Assembly: GCF_900115295.1 (NCBI RefSeq)
Contig: NZ_FOVZ01000005.1
Coordinates: 62,001 to 126,000, forward strand
Reading direction: 5' to 3'
Source of the DNA: Sphingomonas sp. OK281
Lineage (GTDB): Bacteria > Pseudomonadota > Alphaproteobacteria > Sphingomonadales > Sphingomonadaceae
Length of the DNA stretch: 64,000 nt
Of this stretch, positions 16,855 to 25,443 are shown one piece after another. The first letter of the stretch is position 1, and the number at the start of each line of letters is the position of its first letter. The notes below the pieces were generated by a model. The model did not search any database, was not told the DNA's origin, and worked only from the letters and a program-made list of their open reading frames with translations. The position numbers and the translations under genes are program-made.

Positions 16855-17439
16855 ATGAAGCTTCTTCATCTCGATTCCAGCATCATGGGAAATGGCTCGG
16901 CGAGCCGCGCCATTTCCGCCGCTGTGGTCGAGCACCTCCGGGAAACCAATCCGATCCTTGAAGTCACCTATCGCGACCTTGCTGCCGAACCGATTCCGCA
17001 TATGACGCTCGATGCCTTTCTCGCGCTGGATAAGGGCGAGGACGTGCAGCAGTTCCTCGACGCCGATATCGTGGTGATCGGCGCCGGGTTCTACAATTTC
17101 TCAATTCCCAGCCAGCTGAAAGCTTGGGTCGATCGCATCGCCGTGAAGGACAAGACGTTCGCCTATGGCGAGAACGGTCCGGTCGGCCTTGCGGTGGGCA
17201 AGCGCGTGATCGTCGCGCTCGCCCGCGGTAACGTCTATGGTGAGGGATCTCCCTATGCGGGGTACGAGCATGCCGAAACGCTGCTGCGCTCGATCTTCGG
17301 CTTCGTCGGCGCGGACGTCGAAGTCATCGTAGCCGAAGGGCTGGGGCGCGGGGATGAGGCGCGTCGTACGGCGATCGACGGTGCACTCGCACAAGCCCGC
17401 CGGACGTCGCAATCTTTCGTCACCGCTGCGAGCCTCTAA
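16855..17439 (+). CDS. azoR: FMN-dependent NADH-azoreductase
   Basis: The 194-residue flavodoxin-fold protein begins MKLLHLDSSIMGNGSASRA and contains the AzoR signature GFYNFSIPSQLKAWVDR and the ARGNVYGEGSPYAGYEHAE segment. AzoR reduces azo bonds and quinones in two-electron steps using NADH, which protects against quinone stress. ATG 16855 is preceded by GGAGAC, which I prefer to the upstream start at 16801. It is divergent from the HxlR gene and followed by a clear terminator. Confidence 0.93.
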   Translation: MKLLHLDSSIMGNGSASRAISAAVVEHLRETNPILEVTYRDLAAEPIPHMTLDAFLALDKGEDVQQFLDADIVVIGAGFYNFSIPSQLKAWVDRIAVKDKTFAYGENGPVGLAVGKRVIVALARGNVYGEGSPYAGYEHAETLLRSIFGFVGADVEVIVAEGLGRGDEARRTAIDGALAQARRTSQSFVTAASL

Positions 17440-17474
17440 CGAAAGCGGCCTAGCGTAGACGTCGGATACTAGGA

Positions 17475-17520
17475 TCGCTGCCATTACGCCGATAGCGGAG
17501 TGGCAGCGACCCCTGTTTTT
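17475..17520 (+). terminator. Intrinsic terminator of azoR
   Basis: TCGCTGCCA and TGGCAGCGA pair as a 9-bp stem, with a further CGC/GCG pair inside the loop. TTTTT follows at 17516-17520, running into the stop codon of the convergent aldo-keto reductase gene. Confidence 0.75.
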
Positions 17521-18382
17521 AGCCAAGCGCACTGAGCTCGGCAAAGACGTCGTCTGGCAGGGTCAGCGAGGCGGCGGCGAGGTTCTCGCGAAGATGTGCC
17601 ACCGAGGACGTGCCCGGGATCAGCATGATATTGGGCGCGCGCCGAAGCAGCCAGGCAAGGGCCACCTGCATCGACGTCGCATGAAGTCTCGACGCCACGT
17701 CGGACAGTGCGGCCGACTGGAGGGGATTGAATCCGCCAAGCGGGAAGAATGGGACATAGGCTACGCCCTCGGCAGCCAACATGTCGATGAAGGCATCATC
17801 GTCGCGGTGCACGATATTATACTGGTTCTGGACGCAGACGATCTCCGCGATGCCGAGCGCTTCCTCGAATTGGGCGGGCGTCACGTTGCTGAGGCCGATG
17901 TGGCGGACCATGCTCTGGCGTTGCAGGTCCGCGACCACCTTCAAGGGGGCGGCCAACGATCCCTCGGCTGGACCGTGCACATCGAACATCAAGCGGAGAT
18001 TGACGATATCAAGCGTCTCCAGCCCAAGGTTGACCAGATTATCCTCTACCGCCCGCTTCAGCGCGTCGGGATCGAACGCCGGTAGCCAAGACGCATCTTC
18101 GCCGCGGCGTGCCCCGATCTTGGTCACGATCAGCAGGTCATCAGGATAGGGTGACAGTGCCTCGCGGATCAGGCGGTTCGTCACGTGGGGCCCATAAAAA
18201 TCGCTGGTGTCGATGTGGTTCATGCCGGCCGCGATCGCTGCACGAAGCACAGCCAGTGCCTGCTCGTGATCGCGCGGTGGCCCGAACACGCCTGGGCCGG
18301 CGAGCTGCATCGCGCCATAGCCGACCCGCTTTACGGTGCGTCCGGCCAGTGAGTAGGTGCCCGCTTTATCGATCGTCATCAT
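17519..18382 (-). CDS. Aldo/keto reductase (YdbC-like)
   Basis: The 287-residue TIM-barrel protein has the reductase motifs HIDTSDFYGPHVTNRLIREAL (Asp and Tyr), LLIVTKIG (Lys) and the NADPH-binding IPGTSSVAHLREN. The strand-4 position that normally carries the catalytic histidine (LDLYQ/LH) reads LDIVNLRLM, as in the YdbC group of pyridoxal reductase-like enzymes. It probably reduces small aldehydes. Start codons at 18382 and 18379 share the AGGAGA site. It is divergent from the LysR gene. Confidence 0.88.
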   Translation of the reverse strand: MMTIDKAGTYSLAGRTVKRVGYGAMQLAGPGVFGPPRDHEQALAVLRAAIAAGMNHIDTSDFYGPHVTNRLIREALSPYPDDLLIVTKIGARRGEDASWLPAFDPDALKRAVEDNLVNLGLETLDIVNLRLMFDVHGPAEGSLAAPLKVVADLQRQSMVRHIGLSNVTPAQFEEALGIAEIVCVQNQYNIVHRDDDAFIDMLAAEGVAYVPFFPLGGFNPLQSAALSDVASRLHATSMQVALAWLLRRAPNIMLIPGTSSVAHLRENLAAASLTLPDDVFAELSALG

Positions 18383-18471
18383 CAGTCTCCTATTCCGATG
18401 CGTGAGATACGAGTTGAAGATTGCTCCGATAAGCCGGAGTGATCTGCACGGGCTGTACGGAAAACCGAACG

Positions 18472-19404
18472 ATGAAAGCTGATCTCGTCGACCTCAACGC
18501 CTTCCTCGCCGTCGCGCAGGCTCGCGGGTTTCGCGACGCCGCCCGCACCGCGGGGTCGAGCGCGTCGACTCTCAGCGAGGCGGTGCGGCGCCTGGAAACA
18601 CGCCTCGGCGTGCGGCTGCTCCATCGTACCACGCGTAGCGTGACGCCAACCGAGGCGGGGATGCGGCTGATCGAGCGACTGGCGCCGGCGCTGAGCGAAG
18701 TCGAGGCGGCGCTTGATGTCGTCAACCTGTTCCGCGACAGGCCGGCGGGAACGCTGCGCCTCAATGTACCGGTCAGCGCGGCACGACTGGTGTTGCCCGC
18801 GATCCTGCCCGGCTTCCTGGCTGCCTATCCGGACGTTCAGGTCGAGGTCGTCGCCGATGACGGCTTCGTCGACATGGTGGCGTCAGGCTGCGATGCCGGC
18901 ATTCGATACGATGAGCGGCTGGAACAGGACATGATCGCCGTGCCGATCGGGCCGCGGGTGCAGCGTTTCGCGACGGCCGCCTCGCCGGCCTATCTCGACG
19001 CTCATGGCCGTCCAAGGCATCCGCGCGACCTGCTCGCACATGCCTGTCTTCGGGGTCGTTTCACGAGCGGAGCGTTGACCAGTCCATGGGAATTCGAGCG
19101 TGACGGCGAGATCGTTCGCGTCGAGCCACAGGGGCCGTTGATCGCCAGCGTCGCGGGCGCAGCCGATCTCCTCGTCGACGTCGCTGTGGGGGGCGGTGGC
19201 ATCATCTCCCTTTTCGAGGACTGGCTTCGACCAGCGATCGGTCGCGGAGCGCTGGAACCGGTGCTACCAGACTGGTGGCAGGCATTTTCCGGTCCATTCC
19301 TGTACTATTCGGGTCGCCGCCTGGTGCCACCGCCGCTTCGAGCGTTCATCGATTTCATTCGCGACTACGACACCGCGATCGGGGCTGAAGGCCGAACTGC
19401 CTGA
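18472..19404 (+). CDS. LysR-family transcriptional regulator
   Basis: This 310-residue LysR-type regulator has the N-terminal winged helix (LNAFLAVAQARGFRDAARTAG, STLSEAVRRLETRLGVRLLHRTTRSVTPT) and a periplasmic-binding-like effector domain (PAGTLRLNVPVSAARLVLPAILPGFLAAYPDVQVE). It is divergent from the aldo/keto reductase gene, 89 bases away, so it probably controls that gene. The effector is unknown. ATG 18472 follows GGAAAACC. Confidence 0.9.
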   Translation: MKADLVDLNAFLAVAQARGFRDAARTAGSSASTLSEAVRRLETRLGVRLLHRTTRSVTPTEAGMRLIERLAPALSEVEAALDVVNLFRDRPAGTLRLNVPVSAARLVLPAILPGFLAAYPDVQVEVVADDGFVDMVASGCDAGIRYDERLEQDMIAVPIGPRVQRFATAASPAYLDAHGRPRHPRDLLAHACLRGRFTSGALTSPWEFERDGEIVRVEPQGPLIASVAGAADLLVDVAVGGGGIISLFEDWLRPAIGRGALEPVLPDWWQAFSGPFLYYSGRRLVPPPLRAFIDFIRDYDTAIGAEGRTA

Positions 19405-19555
19405 ACGGACGTCCGGTTTGCGGCAATGCCGCCGCTTGCCCAAGCCGCCGGTTGGAAATACCATCATTGTCCTTCGAAGTTTCTCGAACGGCCCGCGTGA
19501 CAGAACGCGCTCCCCGTCGGATCGTGGACATCGAGCGATCGGTGGGTGACGGGGC

Positions 19556-20419
19556 TCAAGCGGCGGCGAACGCTCGAGTCCGCTGGAGAAAGTCCTGATA
19601 ATACTGGAAGATGCCGCCGTGGCCGGCATCGAGGTACAAAACGAGCTCTGCACCCGGTATGCGTCGCGCCAGGTCGGCGGAGTTCTCGCTCGGCACCATG
19701 ATGTCATGATCGCCGTTCGCCACGAGGACCGGCTTGGCGATGCCGACGAGGTTCTGCGCAGGCTGGCGACCCCATGCCGTGATCGCCTTCAACTGGCGCA
19801 GGAACACCTTCGGCGTGACCGGCGCGTCTCGATCGATCTCGCGCTCCTTCAACCGAAGCAGGAACGCTTTCGCCGCTTGCCGACCGTTCGTGGACGAGGT
19901 GAAGAAGAGATAGGTTTTCGGATCCCTGAGCGTCAGCAGGCCCTTGACGATCAACGGCCACGCGATCGCACCGACCTGCTCGATGCCTGCGCCACCGGCG
20001 GGCCCGGTACCCGCCAGCACCAGCTTGCGGACCAGATCGGGTCTCGTGAGCGCGATCTGTTGCGCGACGAATCCGCCGAGCGAAAAGCCGATCAGGTCGA
20101 CCATGGCTAGCCCAAGGCTGGCGATGACCGCGACCATGTCCTCGGCCATTCCCACGATCGTCGTCGGCGCGTTGCCTCCCGACTTGCCGACACCGCGATA
20201 GTCCAGCGCGTAGACCGGCCGATCCTGTGCGAGACCATCGACGATGCGCGGATCGAAATTGTCCAGGTTGGCACCCCAATGGTTGAGCAGCACGACCGGG
20301 ACGCCCTGCGCCGGGCCAAGCCGACGATAGGCGAACATCGTGCCGGCCGCCTCGATGGTCAGGGTCGGCGTTCCGATCCAGGTGTCGGCGGCACGGATGT
20401 GCGAAGCGGGATGTGTCAT
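19556..20419 (-). CDS. Alpha/beta hydrolase
   Basis: The 287-residue cytoplasmic hydrolase shows LLNHWGANLDNFDP (oxyanion region), DYRGVGKSGG, the nucleophile elbow GFSLGG, the acid region VANGDHDIMVP and a late DAGHGGIFQY with the catalytic histidine. It resembles haloperoxidase/epoxide-hydrolase-type hydrolases. The substrate is not known. It is the third gene of the SDR, MDR, hydrolase operon, 28 bases after the oxidoreductase gene, and presumably under the TetR at 22393. Confidence 0.88.
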   Translation of the reverse strand: MTHPASHIRAADTWIGTPTLTIEAAGTMFAYRRLGPAQGVPVVLLNHWGANLDNFDPRIVDGLAQDRPVYALDYRGVGKSGGNAPTTIVGMAEDMVAVIASLGLAMVDLIGFSLGGFVAQQIALTRPDLVRKLVLAGTGPAGGAGIEQVGAIAWPLIVKGLLTLRDPKTYLFFTSSTNGRQAAKAFLLRLKEREIDRDAPVTPKVFLRQLKAITAWGRQPAQNLVGIAKPVLVANGDHDIMVPSENSADLARRIPGAELVLYLDAGHGGIFQYYQDFLQRTRAFAAA

Positions 20420-20447
20420 GGTGGCTACCTTGCTCGTGAGATCCCGA

Positions 20448-21449
20448 TCAGCGGATGCTAACGACGACCTTGCCCTTCGCGCGGCCGGTATCGATGTAGG
20501 CCATCGCATCGTTCAGTTCGGCGAAGGGGAAGACGCGGTCGACGACCGGCCGGATCGCGCCGCCCTCGATCAGCGTGGCGATGGTCGCCAGTTGCTCGCC
20601 GCTCGCTTGCATGAACAGGAACGAATAGCTGACGTCGTGGCGCCTGGCCTTGGCGCGGATACCCGCGCTGAGCAGGCGCATCACCAGACGCAGGCCCCAG
20701 TTCAGCCCCTGCTGTCGCGCAAACGCCGGATCGGGCGGCCCCGAAATCGAGATCAGCTTGCCGCCGGGCTTGAGCGTTTCGAGCGACTTGGCGAGCGTCT
20801 TCCCGTCGAGGCTGTTGAGCGCCACGTCATAGCCGGACACCAGCTCGGAGAATTCCTGCGTCTTGTAGTCGATGACCGTGTCCGCGCCGAGACCGCGAAC
20901 CAGGTCGAGGTTGCTCGTCCCCGCGGTCGTCGCGACGTGCAGACCCAGGTGTTTCGCAAGCTGGATGGCGAATGACCCGACGCCGCCCGATCCGGCATGG
21001 ATCAACACCTTCTGCCCGCGCTTCAGTTTGGCGCGCTCGACCAGCACCTGCCACGCGGTGAGGCCAACGAGCGGGATCGACGCGGCCTCCTCCATCGAGA
21101 GGTTCACGGGCTTCAGCGCGACATCGGCCTGGTCCACCGCGATGAGTTCGGCAAACGTGCCGATCCGTCCCTGACGCGGGCTGCCATAGACCGCATCGCC
21201 GACCGCGAACCGCGTAACGTTGGCACCGACCTGCCTGACGATCCCGGCGAAATCCGCCCCCAGGACGAGGGGTGGCTTGTACGGCAGGATGAGCTTGAAC
21301 TCGCCGTTGCGGATCTTCGAATCGATGACGTTGAGCGCGGCGGCGTGGATCTCGACCAGCACGTCGTGCGGCCCGACGACCGGGTCCGGCCTGTCGCCGA
21401 GGCGCAGTCGATTGGCCTTGCCGTAAGCGTCGAGGATATAGGCTTTCAT
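20448..21449 (-). CDS. NADP-dependent MDR oxidoreductase (quinone reductase-like)
   Basis: This 333-residue medium-chain dehydrogenase/reductase has a GroES-like domain (DVLVEIHAAALNVIDSKIRNGEF, LGADFAGIVRQVG) and a Rossmann domain with HAGSGGVGSFAIQLAKHLG. The zinc-binding cysteines are absent, which puts it with the zinc-independent quinone/enone reductases. It probably reduces activated double bonds or quinones with NADPH. It is the middle gene of the operon, 53 bases downstream of the SDR gene. Confidence 0.9.
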   Translation of the reverse strand: MKAYILDAYGKANRLRLGDRPDPVVGPHDVLVEIHAAALNVIDSKIRNGEFKLILPYKPPLVLGADFAGIVRQVGANVTRFAVGDAVYGSPRQGRIGTFAELIAVDQADVALKPVNLSMEEAASIPLVGLTAWQVLVERAKLKRGQKVLIHAGSGGVGSFAIQLAKHLGLHVATTAGTSNLDLVRGLGADTVIDYKTQEFSELVSGYDVALNSLDGKTLAKSLETLKPGGKLISISGPPDPAFARQQGLNWGLRLVMRLLSAGIRAKARRHDVSYSFLFMQASGEQLATIATLIEGGAIRPVVDRVFPFAELNDAMAYIDTGRAKGKVVVSIR

Positions 21450-21502
21450 GATGCTTCCCTCTGGAGGCGTCGGGGACTGCGCCCGGCGTGGAGTGCGTCG
21501 GA

Positions 21503-22285
21503 TCAGGCGGCGGCGTAGCGATCCGCGCGGAGAAGCTGGGCGAACCGCGGCACCATCGCGTTGCGCGCGTCGTCGAACGCATCCCAGAGTTCGCCCTCGT
21601 GCAGCGTCGGGATCGTCACGCCTTCGCGACGATCGAAACCGACGAGCGCCGCATCGACCAGTTCGTTGACGTCCATCATTCCCGACAGATCGGCACCGAC
21701 CATTCCGGCGCGACCCCATAATTCGGTGCCGGTTGCGGCCGGCAACACGGCCTGGACGTAGACGCCCTTCGGACCGAGTTCGAGCGCGAGGCCCTGCGAC
21801 AGGAACAGCACGAACGCCTTGGTCGCGCCGTACACGCTCATGCCGAACTCCGGTGCGAGCCCGACGACCGAACCCAGGTTGACGATCGACCCGGTGCCCG
21901 CCGCCACCAGACGCGGCGCGATCGCATGCGCGAGCCGGACGACCGCCGTCGTGTTGAGCGCGACGTTGCCACGGACGGCCTCCGCGGACTGATCGACGAA
22001 GCTCCCGCCGAGCCCTGCGCCCGCGTTGTTGATCAGGATCTCTATCTTCGCATCGTCACGCAACCGTGCCTCGACCGCGGCGACGTCGGCCTCGCGGGTC
22101 AGGTCCGCCGTCAGGATATCGACCGCCACACCGGTCTCGTCCGCGATCCGCGCCGCAAGCGCCTCGAGCCGTGCGGTATCGCGGGCGACGAGCACGAGGT
22201 CGTGGCCGCGACGGGCGAAACGATCGGCATAGGTCGCGCCGATGCCGGTCGAGGCGCCGGTGATGAGAACGGTCGGACGGGTCAT
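21503..22285 (-). CDS. Short-chain dehydrogenase/reductase
   Basis: The 260-residue classical SDR has the cofactor motif TGASTGIG, NNAG (residues about 90-93) and the catalytic Ser, Tyr and Lys (LGSVVGLAPEFGMSVYGATK). A basic residue in the VARDTARLE segment suggests NADP. It opens the three-gene operon (SDR, MDR, alpha/beta hydrolase) and is divergent from a TetR regulator. The substrate is unknown. Confidence 0.9.
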   Translation of the reverse strand: MTRPTVLITGASTGIGATYADRFARRGHDLVLVARDTARLEALAARIADETGVAVDILTADLTREADVAAVEARLRDDAKIEILINNAGAGLGGSFVDQSAEAVRGNVALNTTAVVRLAHAIAPRLVAAGTGSIVNLGSVVGLAPEFGMSVYGATKAFVLFLSQGLALELGPKGVYVQAVLPAATGTELWGRAGMVGADLSGMMDVNELVDAALVGFDRREGVTIPTLHEGELWDAFDDARNAMVPRFAQLLRADRYAAA

Positions 22286-22330
22286 GGGATTGCTCTCTTT
22301 CGGACGATACTTATATACATGACGAACATC

Positions 22331-22358
22331 ATGATTGACTAAATATGATAGTCATCAT
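22331..22358. promoter_or_regulatory. Candidate TetR operator between SDR operon and tetR
   Basis: ATGATTGACTA and TAGTCATCAT form an imperfect inverted repeat around AATATGA-like spacer DNA. It lies in the AT-rich divergent intergenic region 35 bases upstream of the preferred tetR start, where an autoregulatory operator would be expected. Confidence 0.5.
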
Positions 22359-22392
22359 GAAACTGTCAATGCCGGTCCAGGAGCTTTTCGCC

Positions 22393-22950
22393 ATGAAGGT
22401 CAGTCGCGAGCAGATGTCGGCGAACCGCACGCGCATCCTCGACGCCGCCAGCACGCTGTTTCGGGATCGCGGGTTCGACGCGGTCACCGTGTCGGAGGTG
22501 ATGAAGGCGGCGGGGCTGACGCATGGTGGTTTCTATGGCCACTTCGCGTCGAAGGACGACCTGATCGCGCAGACCGTCACGCATGCGCTCACCCCGTCCG
22601 ACGGCGTCGGTGGCGATCTGCAAGCATATCTGGAGGCGTATCTCTCGCCGGAGCACCGTGATCGTGCCGCGACCGGTTGCCCTACCGCCAGCCTCGCCAG
22701 CCCATTGCGGCATCAATCGCCCGAAGCGCGTATGGCCATGACCAAGGGCCTGCACAGCCAGATCGACCGGCTCGCCGATGCCGTTCCGGGTTCGGACGCG
22801 GCCGAGAGGCGACGCGCTGCGATCGGGAGTTGGGCGGCGATGGTGGGTGCGGTGATTCTCGCACGTGCCGTGGATGATCCAGCGCTGTCCGATGAAGTCC
22901 TGATGCAAACGCGCGCCTGGATCGACGAGACCAGCAGAAAACCTGTTTGA
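22393..22950 (+). CDS. TetR-family transcriptional regulator
   Basis: This 185-residue TetR protein begins MKVSREQMSANRTRILDAAS and has the helix-turn-helix FDAVTVSEVMKAAGLTHGGFYGHFASK. The C-terminal domain resembles the AcrR/YxaF type (ATGCPTASLASPLRHQSPEAR). Three earlier in-frame ATGs (22345, 22357, 22369) exist, but ATG 22393 has AGGAG nine bases upstream, and the earlier ones overlap the candidate operator. It is divergent from, and probably represses, the SDR/MDR/hydrolase operon. Confidence 0.9.
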   Translation: MKVSREQMSANRTRILDAASTLFRDRGFDAVTVSEVMKAAGLTHGGFYGHFASKDDLIAQTVTHALTPSDGVGGDLQAYLEAYLSPEHRDRAATGCPTASLASPLRHQSPEARMAMTKGLHSQIDRLADAVPGSDAAERRRAAIGSWAAMVGAVILARAVDDPALSDEVLMQTRAWIDETSRKPV

Positions 22951-23060
22951 TGATAAGCTTATGCGAGCGGCCTGCGTCGCCGGCTGACTCGAGATCGTCG
23001 CAATAGTTGGACCGCCAGCTGCTTTCGCGCGACGTTTTTCGAAGCGTGCGGGCGGCAATT

Positions 23061-23094
23061 TGGCGGCGGGAGCGCACATATGCTCCCGCCGCCA
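23061..23094. terminator. Strong stem-loop between convergent tetR and SDR genes
   Basis: TGGCGGCGGGAGC and GCTCCCGCCGCCA form a perfect 13-bp stem with an 8-base loop. It lies 15 bases after the SDR stop on the minus strand and can serve both directions. No T tract follows. Confidence 0.6.
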
Positions 23095-23108
23095 GTAACG
23101 GACAGCGA

Positions 23109-23846
23109 TCAGATCTGCGCGAGACCGCCGTCGGCAAACACTTCGCTTCCCGTCATGAAGCTGCTGTCCGACGAGGCGAGGAATGCCGCCACGCCGGCTA
23201 TGTCGGACGGCGCACCGACATGCCCGATCGGTGTTCCGGCCCCCATCTCGATCATCGCATCGCGACCAACCACTTCCTCGGCGAGTTCGGTCAGCGTCGG
23301 GCCAGGAGACAGCACGTTCACGCGGATACCCGTTCCACGCAGATCCTGCGCCCAGCTCCGTGCGAAGTTGCGCACCGCGGCCTTGGTTGCACTGTAGATG
23401 CTGAAGCTGGGCGTTCCCATCGAGCCGGTCGTCGAGCCGGTGAGGATGATGGACCCACCCTTGCCCATCAGCGGCAGCGCCAACTGGACGGTGAACAGTA
23501 CGCCCTTCACGTTGACGTCGAAGGCGCGGTCGTATTGCTCGGGCGTGATCTGGCCGAGCGGCGCAAATTCTCCGAACCCCGCATTGGCCACCAGGATATC
23601 GAGCGACCCGCGCTCGGCCTTAACCGTTGCAAACAGTTGCGCGAGATCTTCGAGATTCGATACGGACCCTTGCACGGCGCGTGCGTTCGGGCCCAGTTCG
23701 GCGATGGCCGTGTCGAGACGCTCCTGCCGGCGCCCGGTGATGTAGACGAACGCGCCCTCTTCGATGAAGCGCTTTGCCGTGGCCAGACCGATGCCGGTGC
23801 CCCCGCCTGTGATCACTGCCGTCTTGCCTGTAAGTCTATGCATCAT
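23109..23846 (-). CDS. Short-chain dehydrogenase/reductase (glucose-dehydrogenase-like)
   Basis: The 245-residue classical SDR has TGGGTGIG, NAGFGE, the catalytic TGSTTGSMGTPSFSIYSATKAA (Ser, Tyr, Lys) and a C-terminal SSFMTGSEVFADGGLAQI typical of tetrameric FabG-like SDRs. GRRQERLD suggests NADP preference. It is divergent from the HxlR gene, 81 bases away, with an inverted repeat between them. The substrate is unknown; redox defence is plausible given the regulator. Confidence 0.9.
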   Translation of the reverse strand: MMHRLTGKTAVITGGGTGIGLATAKRFIEEGAFVYITGRRQERLDTAIAELGPNARAVQGSVSNLEDLAQLFATVKAERGSLDILVANAGFGEFAPLGQITPEQYDRAFDVNVKGVLFTVQLALPLMGKGGSIILTGSTTGSMGTPSFSIYSATKAAVRNFARSWAQDLRGTGIRVNVLSPGPTLTELAEEVVGRDAMIEMGAGTPIGHVGAPSDIAGVAAFLASSDSSFMTGSEVFADGGLAQI

Positions 23847-23887
23847 CGTGTCTCCAGTTTCACACTGGTGTAGAGTTGATGAGGCAC

Positions 23888-23923
23888 CTACCTACCGACA
23901 AGTACGCACCTTTTGGTAAGTAG
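23888..23923. promoter_or_regulatory. Candidate HxlR operator
   Basis: CTACCTACC and GGTAAGTAG form an inverted repeat with 8 of 9 positions paired and an 18-base spacer. It sits between the divergent SDR and hxlR genes, ending five bases before the hxlR start. Size and symmetry suit a dimeric winged-helix regulator. Confidence 0.6.
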
Positions 23924-23927
23924 ATAA

Positions 23928-24302
23928 ATGACGATGGCGGATTCCGATGCAGTTCCCGGCTTTACCTGCGGCCTGGACGCGACGCTTCGCGTGATCGCAG
24001 GTAAGTGGAAGCCACTCATCATCTATTTCCTGATCCGGGGGCCGACCCGTTTTGGCGCTCTGAAGCGGGCGGTGCGCGGCGTCAGCGACAAGATGCTGAT
24101 CCAGCAACTGAAAGAACTGGAGGCCGATGGCGCTGTGACGCGGAAGGATTATCAGGAAGTTCCTCCTCGCGTCGACTACACCCTGACCCCGCTGGGCCGC
24201 TCGCTGGCCGAGGCGCTCGTACCGCTTTGCAACTGGGGATCGGACAATATGGCAGAGGTCACGCGCATTTTCGCCGAGCGCGACCAGTGGCCGACCAGAT
24301 GA
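23928..24302 (+). CDS. HxlR-family regulator with N-terminal cysteine
   Basis: This 124-residue winged-helix regulator shows TLRVIAGKWKPLIIYFLIRGPTRF, then LKRAVRGVSDKMLIQQLKELEADGAV and VDYTLTPLGRSL. Its single early cysteine is Cys14 (PGFTCGLD), the position of the redox-active cysteine in HypR. It is divergent from an SDR gene and probably represses that gene and itself through the inverted repeat just upstream. Confidence 0.9.
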   Translation: MTMADSDAVPGFTCGLDATLRVIAGKWKPLIIYFLIRGPTRFGALKRAVRGVSDKMLIQQLKELEADGAVTRKDYQEVPPRVDYTLTPLGRSLAEALVPLCNWGSDNMAEVTRIFAERDQWPTR

Positions 24303-24357
24303 ATGGATGTCCCATTGTCGGAGGCTGCCGCGACCGCTGAACGGCGGGTAACGGGTT

Positions 24358-25308
24358 TCAGCAGGAAGTAAGCGGGCTCGGGGCAACCGGTTGTTTGCAA
24401 TCGACAAGCTGGGCGAGCCTGTGTCCGGACAGCCAAGCGGCTTCTATTCGCGGCCCAAACAGCCAGTCGCCGCATGCGCCCAGCCTGATATCCGCGTTCC
24501 AGAACGCTCCACGGTCCAGCGCTCCGGCTTTCGCGTACCGCCAGCGATGAACGCGCGTGGCGATGACGGCAGGCATGTCGGCACCTACGCGATCGGCAAA
24601 CGCCTCGACCAGCATGTGTCCGACCATTTCCGGATCGTCTTCCAGATGCGCACGCGACCAATCGGCATTGGCCTGAAGCACCCAGGCTTCAGGACCAGTC
24701 CGACCCGGCTTGGCCGAGTTGCGAACGGCGGATCCCAGGATCCCACCATGACCAAGTCGATCCGCATCGATCGGCACCAGGCCATCGAACGCTGCCATGG
24801 CGGTCCAGCACGGGTCGGAAACCGCGGAACGCGCCGCATCGACGAGCGCGGCGTCATGGTCGACAGCCAAGGGCACGACTTGCTCGGCCGGCACTGCGAT
24901 GATCGCCACATCGAAACGTTCGCCGCCGATTGACCAGTCTCCGTCATGGGTCAAAACGTCGATGGCCGTGTTCCACCTAACATCGCAATCGTCCGCCATC
25001 GCGCGGATCGGCGCGTTCATCGCCGGTGTCCCGACCCAGCCATCGGCACCTGCAGGCGACCAGCGCGCGACATGGCCCGCCTGCGCCCAACGATCGACCT
25101 GCATCACGAACGACGGATCGCGCGCTGTCAGATATTGCGCGCCATGATCGAACGCGGCCTCACCCAACGGCGTGTCGATCCGCCGCGTCGACATCCTGCC
25201 GCCTGGACCACGGCCCTTGTCGAACAGCACGGGGTGATGACCCTGGCCGCGTAGCGCCACCGCGCAGGACAGGCCTGCCATACCCGCGCCGATGATCCCA
25301 ATTCGCAT
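24358..25308 (-). CDS. Renalase-like FAD-dependent NAD(P)H oxidoreductase
   Basis: The 316-residue flavoprotein has the FAD-binding GAGMAGLSCAVALRGQGH, the renalase-type signature DKGRGPGGRMSTRR and HGAQYLTARDP, and a C-terminal GACGDWLFGPRIEAAWLSGHRLAQ that completes FAD binding. Bacterial renalases oxidise isomeric forms of NAD(P)H that inhibit dehydrogenases, so a metabolite-repair role is possible. It stands alone and is convergent with the HxlR gene. Confidence 0.85.
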   Translation of the reverse strand: MRIGIIGAGMAGLSCAVALRGQGHHPVLFDKGRGPGGRMSTRRIDTPLGEAAFDHGAQYLTARDPSFVMQVDRWAQAGHVARWSPAGADGWVGTPAMNAPIRAMADDCDVRWNTAIDVLTHDGDWSIGGERFDVAIIAVPAEQVVPLAVDHDAALVDAARSAVSDPCWTAMAAFDGLVPIDADRLGHGGILGSAVRNSAKPGRTGPEAWVLQANADWSRAHLEDDPEMVGHMLVEAFADRVGADMPAVIATRVHRWRYAKAGALDRGAFWNADIRLGACGDWLFGPRIEAAWLSGHRLAQLVDCKQPVAPSPLTSC

Positions 25309-25443
25309 GATGCCCCCGTGCCGGCGTGCCGCAACCGAACGTGCGGCCGACCGGACACTCTCAAACGCGAGGCTCGCCGATTGGAGCCGACCGGACGTAG
25401 ATTTCCCCGCTATGTTCCAGCCCGCCGGCGAGGGTTCGTCGCA

